NCBI GenBank assembly: GCA_964616465.1
Contig: CAZTTO010000021.1
Location: 1 to 54,900 of the forward strand
DNA length: 54,900 bases
Direction of reading: 5' to 3'
Origin: JAFLBI01 sp964616465
GTDB taxonomy: Bacteria > Bacteroidota > Bacteroidia > Chitinophagales > Chitinophagaceae
The position numbers and the translations under genes are program-made. Positions 36,077 through 44,791 of the stretch are shown piece by piece. The stretch's first letter is position 1. The number at the start of each line of letters is the position of its first letter. Under the pieces are notes generated by a model. That model ran no database searches and was not told the DNA's origin. It was given only the letters and a program-made list of their open reading frames with translations.

Positions 36077-39000
36077 TTAAGGGATGATAATATAGTTTCC
36101 TGGCAATAGGTCATACAAATAGCTACAATCCCAATATGAATAGGTATTTGGATCCCAATAATATTCATACAATACCACATCTACTCCAATATCCAATTGA
36201 GTGCTACTAGAAGACAAACTAGATGAGAACAAACCTGCGCAACTACTAATTTGATAATTGACACTTAGATTATTTACTTGTAGAGGTATTGTTCCAGCAG
36301 AGTTACTGTAAAATCTAGCTACAACATTTCCATACATTACAGTTCCAGACCAGTAAACCCCTTCAACGCTTAAACGCACATATACAGTTGTCTGATTTTG
36401 ATTTCCCGGCGGTGGTGTTGAAAAACAAATTTCAGGTTGCCCAAAAATGTTATAACAAATTCTTTTTAGAATATTATTATTTTGATCTAAAACCAAAGAC
36501 AGTCTATTAAATAAATCATATTGATACTTTAAAGTAATGCCAGCCGGACTCGTTTCTTCCTTAATTCCAATTCCCGGCTCATGCAAATAGGTGAATATTT
36601 GAGCTGAAGGTTTTGAGGCGTTTAAATTGTTGCGCAAAGTTTGAAAAACACTTCTCAGGTCATTATCTGACATTAACTGCAAGTAAGATAAATCTTGATC
36701 TGACTGAGATAATGCAGACATTATTTCAGCGTAAGTTGCTCCAATTACTTTAGCTATCAGAAACCTTTGCTGATATCCCCAGACATAAGCTACAACTGGC
36801 TCAGTTAAAGAGGAAACTTGTAAAATATTATTTTTTGAATCATACAATTCGAAATTAATAACCAATCTTTCTTGGTTATTATTCATTGGCAATATTTGAA
36901 ACTCTTCTTTCTGGCGAATAAAATTATTAGTATTTAAAAATTGCTTCCTATAACCAGTCACAGCAATGTTATCCCTATATTGAATAGTTGTTATTGGTTC
37001 ACCTACGATATTATTTGAAACCATATCTCCAATGATACCACTCAGAGGAAGATCTTGAGGATAGGTGATTACACTAGAGATAGATTTCTGATCACTACTA
37101 GTATTTACAATTGTATTAGCATATAAATGGTTCGGGTTAGAATAGGAATAACTTGTTGTATTTTGAATAGTACCATTTTGCTCATAAACAAGATTTGTAG
37201 TACTTATAAGGCGAACAGGAACAACAGCTATTCTAGTGTCTCTTTGCAAATACTGTTTGCACCAAACCCTCTGACCTATACTATTTTGCAAATTATATAC
37301 GTATTCATCTCTAGTCTTAGTAATTTCTTTTATCCAAAATCTTTGCTCTAAAGGATCCGATGGGCTACCATAAAAATCAAATGGATTCGCCCCACTGATC
37401 TGATAGGTGTTTATAGTTTCATTTGAAAGTATAAACTGGCTTCCATCTCTTCTAAATTCCTTTTTATTTGATAGTAAAGTATAATGAGGTAAAATTTCAT
37501 TAACTGGACCTTGATTATTGTCTCTTTGGGGTTGAAGATATGTGTATTCAATTTTTCCAGATTCGCCGTTCAAACCTATCAGTTCATCAACCCGCGAGTA
37601 TGATTCTTCACTATTTAAATACCCATAATCAGTAGAAATAACTGGGTTAGAATGAATTCTTTGATAATTACATTGTAATAAATAAAGTGATGGTTCAAAA
37701 TTTACATCAAAATGTCCAGAACCTAATGTGGCAAAATAATGATTAGAGTGTGAGGAGATAAAATCATTAATATTAGCAGTGTGACCTGTTGTACTTGTAA
37801 AAGGATAGATATATTCCTTCCTTTGTATTGGTCCATCATCAGATGCCTGGGTTAAAACTTGCTTTATTCTTAATCCCCCGGAACCTTTTAGTTCATATTG
37901 AAAAGAAGACTTACCTCCTGTTGGATACCTTATAGATGTTAGCGCTCCTGCTTTACAAAATGATAAATTCATATTCCTATTGATACCAGAACCTGGAATC
38001 AAGGTTGTATTTCCATGAGCACCATTATAAAAACCTGCCCAATCTCTTGCAAAAGATTGCCTAGAAGGCAATTGTTCAGGATCATACTCCAACACATATT
38101 CATCTCTCGTTACTAAAGTGGCACTTGTATTTTGAATCTTATCTAAACGTAAACGTCTATCAAAAATTGAACTACCAGATCCGAAATAGCTATGAAGTAA
38201 TCGTACAGCACTTACTTCATGCTCTACCCCTGCTTTCAGAATATTATTTTTTACGATACTAAGTCTAGGAAAGTTATTATTATCGAGTCTTCCATACTCA
38301 TAAATAAATCTAATGATTACTCCATTACTAGAAACAATTGATGTAAGTAATGCCTCACTATTAGATTGAACCACATTGCAACTTTCAATATTATTAGGAA
38401 TTTCTTCAACACATCGTGACACCTGCCCGTCTATCCGTTGAATTCTTGTTTGCTCTGGAATATCTGTAAATGTTTCATTAACAATTTGATAATTAAAGTC
38501 AAGACTTTCTTGATATCGAGTAACTACTTTAATCAAATGGAAATTAAAGCTACCGCTTGTAGTTGAGTTACCAGGACAGTTCTTTACTTGAATACTACTA
38601 GATCCAATTGATTTATAATAATATTTATTTCCTGAATTATCAATAACCAATGCATCATAACTGATAGATTGACCTTGAAAAACAGTAGATCCACCACCAC
38701 TTACTTTAAAATCTTGAACTGGGATTAATGCAGTACCAATTCTTTTAAAACTAAAATTTACACTACTGAAATAATATACATCAGGTAGAAAAGATAAATT
38801 GGTGTTTAAATAATTTTCAGCAATTGAAATATGTGTTGGATTATTATAATTACATTGAGTTGGGCTTCCATCTGGTGTATTTGTACTCAAATCAAGATTC
38901 CCCATGAACGGTGTCACATATGTACCCTCTAACTTAGTAGTAACCATGCCACTTGCATCCAACTTCCAGCCTGTTCCTACAACAGTTGAAGCCTCCGAAA

Positions 39001-39253
39001 CTTTTATTCCTCCTGAGTGATATGAAATACCAATTGGCCAGTTAAATGACTTCATTGATATATTAAAGAAAGGTATTGAAACCTGTACTGTACCTGTATT
39101 TAATGAAACTGGCACATCTCCGTACTTTGTAATTTGAGCTGCATCTGGAGTACTTGGGGTAAATGAACTTTTAGATGAAAACTGGGATTGCCCAATGCAG
39201 CTAAATGCCACTGATAAACAACAAAGTAGTAAAATTGGTAGTTTAATTCTCAT
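36077..39253 (-). CDS. Large RHS-family secreted protein
   Basis: 1058 aa with signal peptide (to about 22, SCIGQ). The start PDAAQITKYGDVPVSLNTGT and SWPIGISYHSGG-like segment (NWPIGISYHSGGIKVSEAST) followed by VVGTGWKLDASGMVT is the Bacteroidota N-terminal type that usually precedes RHS repeats. One YD-type repeat is found late (ITLKYQYDLFNRLSLVLDQN) and the C-terminus is a beta domain (from about 970) rather than a toxin. It may form the first half of a two-protein shell with the 1445-aa product. Confidence 0.82.
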   Translation of the reverse strand: MRIKLPILLLCCLSVAFSCIGQSQFSSKSSFTPSTPDAAQITKYGDVPVSLNTGTVQVSIPFFNISMKSFNWPIGISYHSGGIKVSEASTVVGTGWKLDASGMVTTKLEGTYVTPFMGNLDLSTNTPDGSPTQCNYNNPTHISIAENYLNTNLSFLPDVYYFSSVNFSFKRIGTALIPVQDFKVSGGGSTVFQGQSISYDALVIDNSGNKYYYKSIGSSSIQVKNCPGNSTTSGSFNFHLIKVVTRYQESLDFNYQIVNETFTDIPEQTRIQRIDGQVSRCVEEIPNNIESCNVVQSNSEALLTSIVSSNGVIIRFIYEYGRLDNNNFPRLSIVKNNILKAGVEHEVSAVRLLHSYFGSGSSIFDRRLRLDKIQNTSATLVTRDEYVLEYDPEQLPSRQSFARDWAGFYNGAHGNTTLIPGSGINRNMNLSFCKAGALTSIRYPTGGKSSFQYELKGSGGLRIKQVLTQASDDGPIQRKEYIYPFTSTTGHTANINDFISSHSNHYFATLGSGHFDVNFEPSLYLLQCNYQRIHSNPVISTDYGYLNSEESYSRVDELIGLNGESGKIEYTYLQPQRDNNQGPVNEILPHYTLLSNKKEFRRDGSQFILSNETINTYQISGANPFDFYGSPSDPLEQRFWIKEITKTRDEYVYNLQNSIGQRVWCKQYLQRDTRIAVVPVRLISTTNLVYEQNGTIQNTTSYSYSNPNHLYANTIVNTSSDQKSISSVITYPQDLPLSGIIGDMVSNNIVGEPITTIQYRDNIAVTGYRKQFLNTNNFIRQKEEFQILPMNNNQERLVINFELYDSKNNILQVSSLTEPVVAYVWGYQQRFLIAKVIGATYAEIMSALSQSDQDLSYLQLMSDNDLRSVFQTLRNNLNASKPSAQIFTYLHEPGIGIKEETSPAGITLKYQYDLFNRLSLVLDQNNNILKRICYNIFGQPEICFSTPPPGNQNQTTVYVRLSVEGVYWSGTVMYGNVVARFYSNSAGTIPLQVNNLSVNYQISSCAGLFSSSLSSSSTQLDIGVDVVLYEYYWDPNTYSYWDCSYLYDLLPGNYIIIP

Positions 39254-39258
39254 AACAA

Positions 39259-40671
39259 TTAAAATGTAAAACCTGTTCTAAAAATGAATGGCTGAGCTTG
39301 TATAGGATTTGTTTTATGTAACAAATCATACATAACTTCAATATTGTACTTTCTCTTCTTAAGAGGGAGTGATTTCATTACACCAAGTGTGTATCTTTTT
39401 TGGTTATTAGTTTGAATTATATTTTGATCTTGACGTACTGCTGGCATGTTGTGAAGAAAACCATGATCATACTCATTAGTGACCCTAAAGTTTTTGGTTA
39501 TCTTAAAATGAATAAAATATCGAAGACTATATCCTTCACTGCTAAAAGTGGCGTTTTGAAAAAAGTTGGTTATAGAAAATCTATAAGCAGCGCCAGCTCC
39601 TGTTATGAATTTTTTACCGATAGCTAAGCCATACGATAATCCTAAATCTGTTGTAAATGGTAAAAGAATATTCGGTCTACTCGTTTGTATTGTAAACCCA
39701 ATTTCCGACTTAGTTTTAAGTGGTGATCTTTCTACAACTTGATTAGAAAAGGCATTTTTCTGCTTTTCCTCAAGTGCTGAATTTGCACGATCTTTTACTT
39801 CAGACAATTGACCAAGTCCACTTGAATTTTGAGGTAAATCTTTTTTTACCAAATCAGAGACTGAATTTACATGTGCTCCAAACTTATTTTTTATATCAGC
39901 CAAAAGCACCTCCCTTGTTTGTAGCCCTACCAGCTCTTTTTCTAGATCTACATCCCCTGTAGTTTTATTCCTTTTAGAAAAGAATCGTGAGATAAAACTA
40001 TTAGACTTAAAAAAGCTCAAAAAATCTTCAGAATTATACACCTGCCGTAGTTGAGGGAGATTTGTAATATCTCTTAGTGAAGAAATATTCTGTAACTGTT
40101 CTGATTCAATTCTTAAATCATCGAGCTTTCTACTAACTCTATCAAGATCCTCATTTATCTTATCCTTCCCTCTATTAATCTCGTCCGTGATATTATAATT
40201 TCTGATGATATTTATGTAATTGTTAATTGAAAGTTTATGTCTGTTTAATATCTGTAACTCATTTTGAAAGCTAGTTAGCTGTTGAACGGGTAAGATATTT
40301 TTAAGATTACTTTGATTGGCGAAATTTAAAAGTGTTGAAACACTGTCTAAAACTGGACTATAATTTTTCAAATCAAAGTCGACTAAATACTGGTTTACAT
40401 TAGAATTATTTATAATAAGAGCATCTTGAATTTGAGTTTTAGCCTTGTTGCTATTATTTAAATCAATAAAAACTGAATCAACAGCCGAAAGCTTAGCTAT
40501 TGTTTTTTCAAACTTTCTAGAAATTCGCTTGTTTTTATTCTCGAACTGTTTGTTAACCTTTTCTATTCGCCTAGCGGCTTGTTTATCAATTGAAGAATCC
40601 AACTGTGAAAATTGGTAATTATCACCCCAGTTTAATGATATCACAACAAAGTGAAAAATGTATTGTAGCAT
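39259..40671 (-). CDS. Coiled-coil protein with C-terminal beta barrel
   Basis: 470 aa. It has an N-terminal hydrophobic start (MLQYIFHFVVISLNWGDNYQ) and long helices to about residue 300 (KQAARRIEKVNKQFENKNKR, ELQILNRHKLSINNYINII, DKINEDLDRVSRKLDDLRIE). From about 325 on, beta strands with aromatic ends (IGFTIQTSRPN, LSYGLAIGKKFITGAG, FIFRTGFTF) look like an outer-membrane barrel closing with Phe. It is probably first in the RHS operon (6 bp gap) and may anchor or export the RHS proteins. Confidence 0.7.
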   Translation of the reverse strand: MLQYIFHFVVISLNWGDNYQFSQLDSSIDKQAARRIEKVNKQFENKNKRISRKFEKTIAKLSAVDSVFIDLNNSNKAKTQIQDALIINNSNVNQYLVDFDLKNYSPVLDSVSTLLNFANQSNLKNILPVQQLTSFQNELQILNRHKLSINNYINIIRNYNITDEINRGKDKINEDLDRVSRKLDDLRIESEQLQNISSLRDITNLPQLRQVYNSEDFLSFFKSNSFISRFFSKRNKTTGDVDLEKELVGLQTREVLLADIKNKFGAHVNSVSDLVKKDLPQNSSGLGQLSEVKDRANSALEEKQKNAFSNQVVERSPLKTKSEIGFTIQTSRPNILLPFTTDLGLSYGLAIGKKFITGAGAAYRFSITNFFQNATFSSEGYSLRYFIHFKITKNFRVTNEYDHGFLHNMPAVRQDQNIIQTNNQKRYTLGVMKSLPLKKRKYNIEVMYDLLHKTNPIQAQPFIFRTGFTF

Positions 40672-40713
40672 TATAAAAAAATGTTAATGCAAGTTTAGAA
40701 AACTTTCAAATTG

Positions 40714-40741
40714 AAAAAACTAGGAAAAATCCTAGTTTTTT
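40714..40741. promoter_or_regulatory. 12-bp palindrome between divergent genes
   Basis: AAAAAACTAGGA (40714-40725) and TCCTAGTTTTTT (40730-40741) around AAAA. It is 34 bp before the response regulator start and 43 bp before the RHS operon start. It could be an operator for the divergent pair or a terminator-like stem. Confidence 0.6.
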
Positions 40742-40774
40742 ATTCAGATATTTATCGTATAGAAAAAGTTAGCC

Positions 40775-41413
40775 ATGATGAAATTCGCAATTCTAGATGA
40801 CCACAAATTGATGCGCGAATCAATTGAATCTTTACTTAAAAGATCCTTTCAAAGTTGCTCAGTAAAGACATTCAGCAACGCTTTAGACTTACTAGAAGAC
40901 TATAGTCCAAACCTATTCGATATAATCATTTTGGATCTCAGTCTTCCTTTAGTGAATGGATTTGAATGCATGAACCAAATAAAATTCAAAAACAATAAAC
41001 AACGTATTATAGTATTTACAGCTTATACTGACATGCAGAGTATTCAAAAATGTATTCGAGCTGGATGCTCTTCTGTTATAAGTAAGGCCGACGAGGTTGA
41101 AGAATTAATTGAGTGTATCCATCACGTAAACCAAACTGAAAAATTTGAATCAAAATGGATAAAACAAGTCCTTCATCTGCCAGCACAGGATCTAACAGAT
41201 ATTGAGTTTAGTGAACAAGAGATTGAGTTTTTAAGATTAATATGTACAGACTATACATATAATGAGATTGCAAAAAAGATGAACAAGAGTCCAAAGACAA
41301 TTGATTTTTATCGTTCTAAAATATTTGAAAAAACTAATATTAGCAGCAGATCCGGTTTAGTAAAATTTGCAATACAATACTTTTTCTGGCAAAGACAAGA
41401 ATGGATTAACTAA
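40775..41413 (+). CDS. NarL/LuxR-type response regulator, orphan
   Basis: 212 aa. Receiver domain: acidic pair DD at 8-9, phospho-acceptor Asp 54 in IILDLSLPLVNGFE, the Thr/Ser site in FTAYTD and Lys 104 in VISKADE. The C-terminal LuxR helix-turn-helix is FSEQEIEFLRLICTDYTYNE, IAKKMNKSPKTIDFYRSKIF. No histidine kinase is near. It is transcribed away from the coiled-coil/RHS operon, the common layout for a regulator of its divergent neighbour. Two ATG codons adjoin; either could serve as start. Confidence 0.93.
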   Translation: MMKFAILDDHKLMRESIESLLKRSFQSCSVKTFSNALDLLEDYSPNLFDIIILDLSLPLVNGFECMNQIKFKNNKQRIIVFTAYTDMQSIQKCIRAGCSSVISKADEVEELIECIHHVNQTEKFESKWIKQVLHLPAQDLTDIEFSEQEIEFLRLICTDYTYNEIAKKMNKSPKTIDFYRSKIFEKTNISSRSGLVKFAIQYFFWQRQEWIN

Positions 41414-41469
41414 AGATTTCAAAAATAATAAAATCAACCATTTTTTATAGACTCAATGTTTGAGTAATC

Positions 41470-41504
41470 AACCCCAACCGAGTCATTGACCAGGTTGGGG
41501 TTTT
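41470..41504 (+). terminator. Terminator after the response regulator
   Basis: AACCCCAACC (41470-41479) and GGTTGGGGTT (41493-41502) form a 10-bp stem followed by TTTT. It can also serve the convergent DUF6876-like gene that ends at 41509. Confidence 0.85.
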
Positions 41505-41508
41505 CAAC

Positions 41509-41859
41509 TTAATATTCACTTGGTAAGAGTAATACACCATCTACCAACCAAAGTGTGAGCTCATCATCTTCAAAATCGCTGAACGGGATGTTTTGATGAG
41601 TGATGTGGTTATCATTGCCATCTGAACAAGTGGCTTTAAATCTGCTACCTTTTATTCTTTCTAGCTTCCATACTTGGAACCTTTGATTGCGAACGATTGA
41701 ACGAAGCTGATGGCTAAAGATGAGGTCGACGAACCAATAACAGGATAATTCATCGGCTACTTCCTTCACTCCGCTGGTGAATGTAGTGTTGAACAGCTTG
41801 TGGCGGTAATAGGCTGCTGCTCCGTTGCATTGCTGAAAACGATGGTTTGCATTCTTCAT
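41509..41859 (-). CDS. DUF6876-like protein, copy B
   Basis: 116 aa, identical in protein to copy A at 26234, with only silent changes such as near the C-terminus (LPSEY codons). It is in the same direction as the cassette array and forms its low-coordinate end. A partial 165-bp cassette module (42989) and 1.1 kb of non-coding sequence lie upstream. No attC-like repeat follows it, so it is either a cassette that lost its site or an unrelated neighbour. Confidence 0.75.
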   Translation of the reverse strand: MKNANHRFQQCNGAAAYYRHKLFNTTFTSGVKEVADELSCYWFVDLIFSHQLRSIVRNQRFQVWKLERIKGSRFKATCSDGNDNHITHQNIPFSDFEDDELTLWLVDGVLLLPSEY

Positions 41860-42393
41860 AGTGTTTCACATTTAATTGTTAAAAGAAAAAAATGAAAAAA
41901 AGAAAGCAAGTCCATCAGGTGGCCAAGGCTTTGGCGCCAAGAAGCAACGCAATAAAGGATAGCCATGTGCAGCCTAGCCCATGCGTTTATGGCGGAATTT
42001 CTTGGCGACAAAAATTGAGCGTGGGTATGTGTGGCCACCTAACTTGCTGCACTTTTTTTTATTTATGTGAAACCAAAAAGAAAGCCAACAACAGCAATCA
42101 AATAGAGCTGAACTTATTACTACACCACCAACACAAACATGTACAAAGTAACGGCTGCTCTTAAGGGTGGGTGGTGGGGCGAAGGTGGCCACTTAGGACC
42201 ACCGCAACACGACTGCGGTCGGTCGACCGTGAAGCATTTAGAAGTACGAATATTAAGACTGCAGATAATCGACCGTGCAGCTGTTATTAATCGAGGTGCA
42301 ACCACCCGGTAAAACAGCCTTGAGCCAACGGAAGAGATTAGAATCGAGCGGATCAATCGACCCGAAAAGCGCAACTGCGTGCCGAACGCGTGC

Positions 42394-42527
42394 GCCCTGG
42401 CCATGCTTAAAAAAGGAAGCTTTGAAAAAGTGGTTTTTGAGCAACGATGCCCGCTGGGTGGGATACATTAGGCGAAGCCCCACCCACCCAGCGGCCAACG
42501 CAACACGAAGTGTTTTGTGGCCAGGGC
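42394..42527. repeat. Nested inverted repeats in GC-rich insert
   Basis: GCCCTGGCCA (42394-42403) pairs with TGGCCAGGGC (42518-42527). Inside, CCGCTGGGTGGG (42451-42462) pairs with CCCACCCAGCGG (42483-42494), and AACAC-gaa-GTGTT adds a third small stem near 42502-42514. It is flanked by ACCGCA/TGCGGT and CGGTCGACCG near 42200-42230. The base content is unlike the rest of the window. Confidence 0.75.
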
Positions 42528-42988
42528 CAGCCGGCACGCACAAACAACATAAGCGGACGCTGGATGCTGCTTGGGCTGTATGTGAGTAGAGAGGTGTAAG
42601 GGAATGAAAAGTAAAATGGATCTGATCAGTTTATAAATAACGATCTATAAGACAGCCGAAGCAAGCAGACAGGGAGTACGCGACTGACTGAGGGCTGTTA
42701 GACTGCGAAAGCCATGACAAAATACGAAGTAGCTGAAAGCCGCTGGCTTGTAGCGGGAAGGAGAAGGATGATGATTTGAAACTAAATTGCCGCTATAAGC
42801 CTGCGTTTTGGCGAGGCTTTTGCATAACAGCCCGAAGGCAGACCTATTTACCGGCTATAGAAGGGCATAGAGCGCAGCGGATGGCCTACAACATGGCGTG
42901 GCGAAGCCACACCACTAACCTATCGAGGTGATGATAAAGAATGAGAAAACTAAAAGGAATTAAAAGACTAAAGAAACTCAACAGCCTT

Positions 42989-43159
42989 GCGCGTAGGAAA
43001 CAGGCAAATGCCAGGAAAGCTGAGCTATGAGCGCAGCTCTGGCTTTTGCTGAGCGGAGCCGCAGGATGCCGACGTAATGAAGATGCGCTGAAGCGAAGCG
43101 AAAGTTAGCAGCGAATGAGTAAGGCTGCCTGGAGCGGGGGAAGGAAGAAAATTTGTAAC
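42989..43159 (-). repeat. GC-rich cassette module, copy 1 (without AT part)
   Basis: A 165-bp repeat, plus-strand form starting GCGCGTAGGAAACAGGCAAA and ending TTTGTAAC. The same unit is found at 44439-44591, 47893-48053 and 54501-54666. In gene direction it begins exactly at the GTTAC of the neighbouring attC-like site. In this copy the AT-rich half found in three others is missing and the CCTGCGGC arm is altered to CCTGGAGC. Confidence 0.85.
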
Positions 43160-43290
43160 GTTTTCGGGCTTTGCGTTCGGGCGGGTTTCGGAGCACATAA
43201 TTTCAATTTATTACTAAAGTTCATTAGAAGCACAAAGCTCCAAGTTTGCACTTCACCCCGCCTGACGCAAAACTCTTTTTAGTGGCTGTT
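43155..43290 (-). repeat. attC-like site A1 (degenerate)
   Basis: The inner stems GGGCTTTGCG...CGGGCGGG and CCCCGCC...GACGCAAAA are nearly the same as in site A5, with the apical GGAGC/GCTCC hairpin. The GTT end (AAC at 43157-43159 on the plus strand) is intact. The other end reads AAAAACAGCCACTAAAAAGAG (minus), so the AAC is displaced by about ten bases; recombination may be impaired. It follows the 63-aa gene directly. Confidence 0.65.
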
Positions 43291-43291
43291 T

Positions 43292-43483
43292 TTATTTTTC
43301 AGTTTCTTGTTTTTTCTTTTTCAGCATAAGAACTATGCAGAAAATAAATGTAATCAGGTAAAGAATACCCAATGCAGTTTTCTTAAATGTAAATGTTTGG
43401 AAGTCAAATTCTCGAAGCAATGCTAGTCCAATTGGAAATGCAAGTAATGCGAAGCCGAAATTAAAACCAATTTTATTTTTCAT
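43292..43483 (-). CDS. Small two-helix membrane protein
   Basis: 63 aa from the ATG at 43483; a TTG two codons earlier is an alternative. Two hydrophobic stretches (IGFNFGFALLAFPIGLALL and LGILYLITFIFCIVLMLKKK) are separated by FDFQTFTFKKTA. It starts 8 bp after the DUF3667 gene, so they form a two-gene cassette. Function unknown. Confidence 0.6.
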   Translation of the reverse strand: MKNKIGFNFGFALLAFPIGLALLREFDFQTFTFKKTALGILYLITFIFCIVLMLKKKKQETEK

Positions 43484-43490
43484 ATCCAAT

Positions 43491-44216
43491 TTAATGCTTG
43501 TTTATTAAATCTATTATTGTTCCAATAAGAATTGGAATGACCCAAAAGTTAATCATTCCTAAAATGTATACAAATAACCCCTTTATATAGCTCGAAAGTT
43601 TATTCTTGTCATAAAATTGTCCGATTGCCCATACACAATATACAATTCCAATGACACCAGCAATTGTCATAATATTAAAATGTGTTACACCTTGTATAAT
43701 TACAAAAACAGAAAAAATCAACATCCCCATTCCCATAACAAAGCAAAGCATAATCAGGATTTCATAAAAATTGTAGTTGGACTTTCTGAAAAACAGTTTT
43801 AACCAAAGAACTATAAATATTCCCATCATAATATTTGCATAGCCATAATGGTCTTGCACCCATCTTACAATAGTTCCAACAGTACTTGGGTTTTCTCCTT
43901 TTGCTTCGTGATTTTTTACATAACTGTCTTCAATATGAAACAAGTGGTTCAAGATTGTATAAATCAAGGAAGTTATGATAATGAATATGATAGGTTTCAC
44001 AAGTCGGCTTCTGTTTTCGGAAAGATAGTTTCTTATAGTTTGTCCAGGATTTGTTATTAGCACTCTAATTGTATATAATATTTCACGTTCAAAATGTAGC
44101 ACGTGTTCAATTTCGTGAATAATGTATTTTCCGTCAATTCTTTTAAGACTTGCTGGTTGTCCGCAGTCTGGACAAAATTTAGAATTTATTTCAGTATTAC
44201 ACTTCTTACAGTTCAT
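43491..44216 (-). CDS. DUF3667 membrane protein with zinc ribbon
   Basis: 241 aa. The N-terminus MNCKKCNTEINSKFCPDCGQ is a four-cysteine zinc ribbon. HEIEHVLHFEREILYTIRVL and LITNPGQTIRNYLSENRSRL with VKPIIFIIITSLIYTILNHL match DUF3667, a Bacteroidota family with about five membrane helices in the C-terminal part. Role unknown. It is preceded by the complete 5' module (44275-44591), which probably carries its promoter, and the gene begins about 60 bp below the AT-rich part. Confidence 0.82.
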   Translation of the reverse strand: MNCKKCNTEINSKFCPDCGQPASLKRIDGKYIIHEIEHVLHFEREILYTIRVLITNPGQTIRNYLSENRSRLVKPIIFIIITSLIYTILNHLFHIEDSYVKNHEAKGENPSTVGTIVRWVQDHYGYANIMMGIFIVLWLKLFFRKSNYNFYEILIMLCFVMGMGMLIFSVFVIIQGVTHFNIMTIAGVIGIVYCVWAIGQFYDKNKLSSYIKGLFVYILGMINFWVIPILIGTIIDLINKH

Positions 44217-44274
44217 ATTAGTTGTTAAATATTTTGTCAGTTCTTCTGTTTACGGTCGGTTCGGTAAAATTGCC

Positions 44275-44591
44275 ACTAACTCATTAGTATATGTAATAAC
44301 AATTGTAACTGTATAGAAGAGTTATCATGTATATCAATAAGTTATTTGTATGCGAATCTAATTATTAATTAGAACAATACAATCTTGTGAATTAGTAATC
44401 CTCATTATTGGCTATAGTTGAGCATGAAGCTCAGAAAAAGGCAAATGCCAGGAAAGCTGAGCAATGTGCGAAGCTCTGGCTTTTCCCGAGCGGAGCCGCA
44501 GGATGCCGACGGAATGATGCTGAGCTGGAGCGAAGCGGAAGTTAGCAGCGAATGAGGAAGGCTGCCTGCGGCGGGAGAAGAAGTTTGTAAC
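44275..44591 (-). promoter_or_regulatory. Cassette 5' module, copy 2 (GC-rich plus AT-rich)
   Basis: GC-rich part 44439-44591 (inverted arms GCCGCAGG/CCTGCGGC), then AT-rich part 44275-44430. In the AT part the minus strand has ATTG, a 19-nt spacer and TAGATTCG, close to the -33/-7 consensus, and the same ATTG-N19-TAAATTCG recurs in the copies at 47.8 and 54.4 kb. TAACTC/GAGTTA and GTTACAATTGTTATTAC near the gene side may fold in the leader. Confidence 0.65.
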
Positions 44592-44785
44592 GAGCAGGTA
44601 TTTGCGAAGGCTGGGAAATAGATATTCGTCCGCCCGGCTACCTGAGGATAAATTTATAAATAAAAGTTGATGATTTGCACATAGCTAAATAGTTATTCGT
44701 CTGCCTGATATGAAGCTAAATTGAAAAACAAAAAGTTGAAACACGGCTTACGTCTGCCCAGCTTTTGCAAATACCAATGTTATGC
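44587..44785 (-). repeat. attC-like site A2
   Basis: The outer ends are AAC (44589-44591) and GTTATGC (44779-44785). GGTATTTGC (44597-44605) pairs with GCAAATACC (44767-44775) and GCTGGG (44610-44615) with CCCAGC (44757-44762), with four unpaired bases between the stems on both sides. The central loop is about 140 nt. It ends 7 bp before the stop codon of the 311-aa gene. Confidence 0.75.
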
Positions 44786-44791
44786 ACAGAT

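Larger units (their letters stand above)
41496..42690. repeat. Long dispersed repeat, long version (copy B)
   Basis: It matches copy A (26221-26813) in the gene part (41496-41926) and, less closely, in the 42540-42690 part. The 41927-42540 insert is GC-rich and full of inverted repeats (CCATCAGGTGGCC versus GTGGCCACCT; CGGTCGACCG palindrome). Open frames within the insert on both strands look like by-products of GC content. Confidence 0.8.

Noticed and set aside
41856..42589. Overlapping frames of 60-104 codons on both strands in the GC-rich insert
   Set aside because: Several frames on opposite strands cover the same bases, which is expected from high GC content and inverted repeats. No domain is recognisable.
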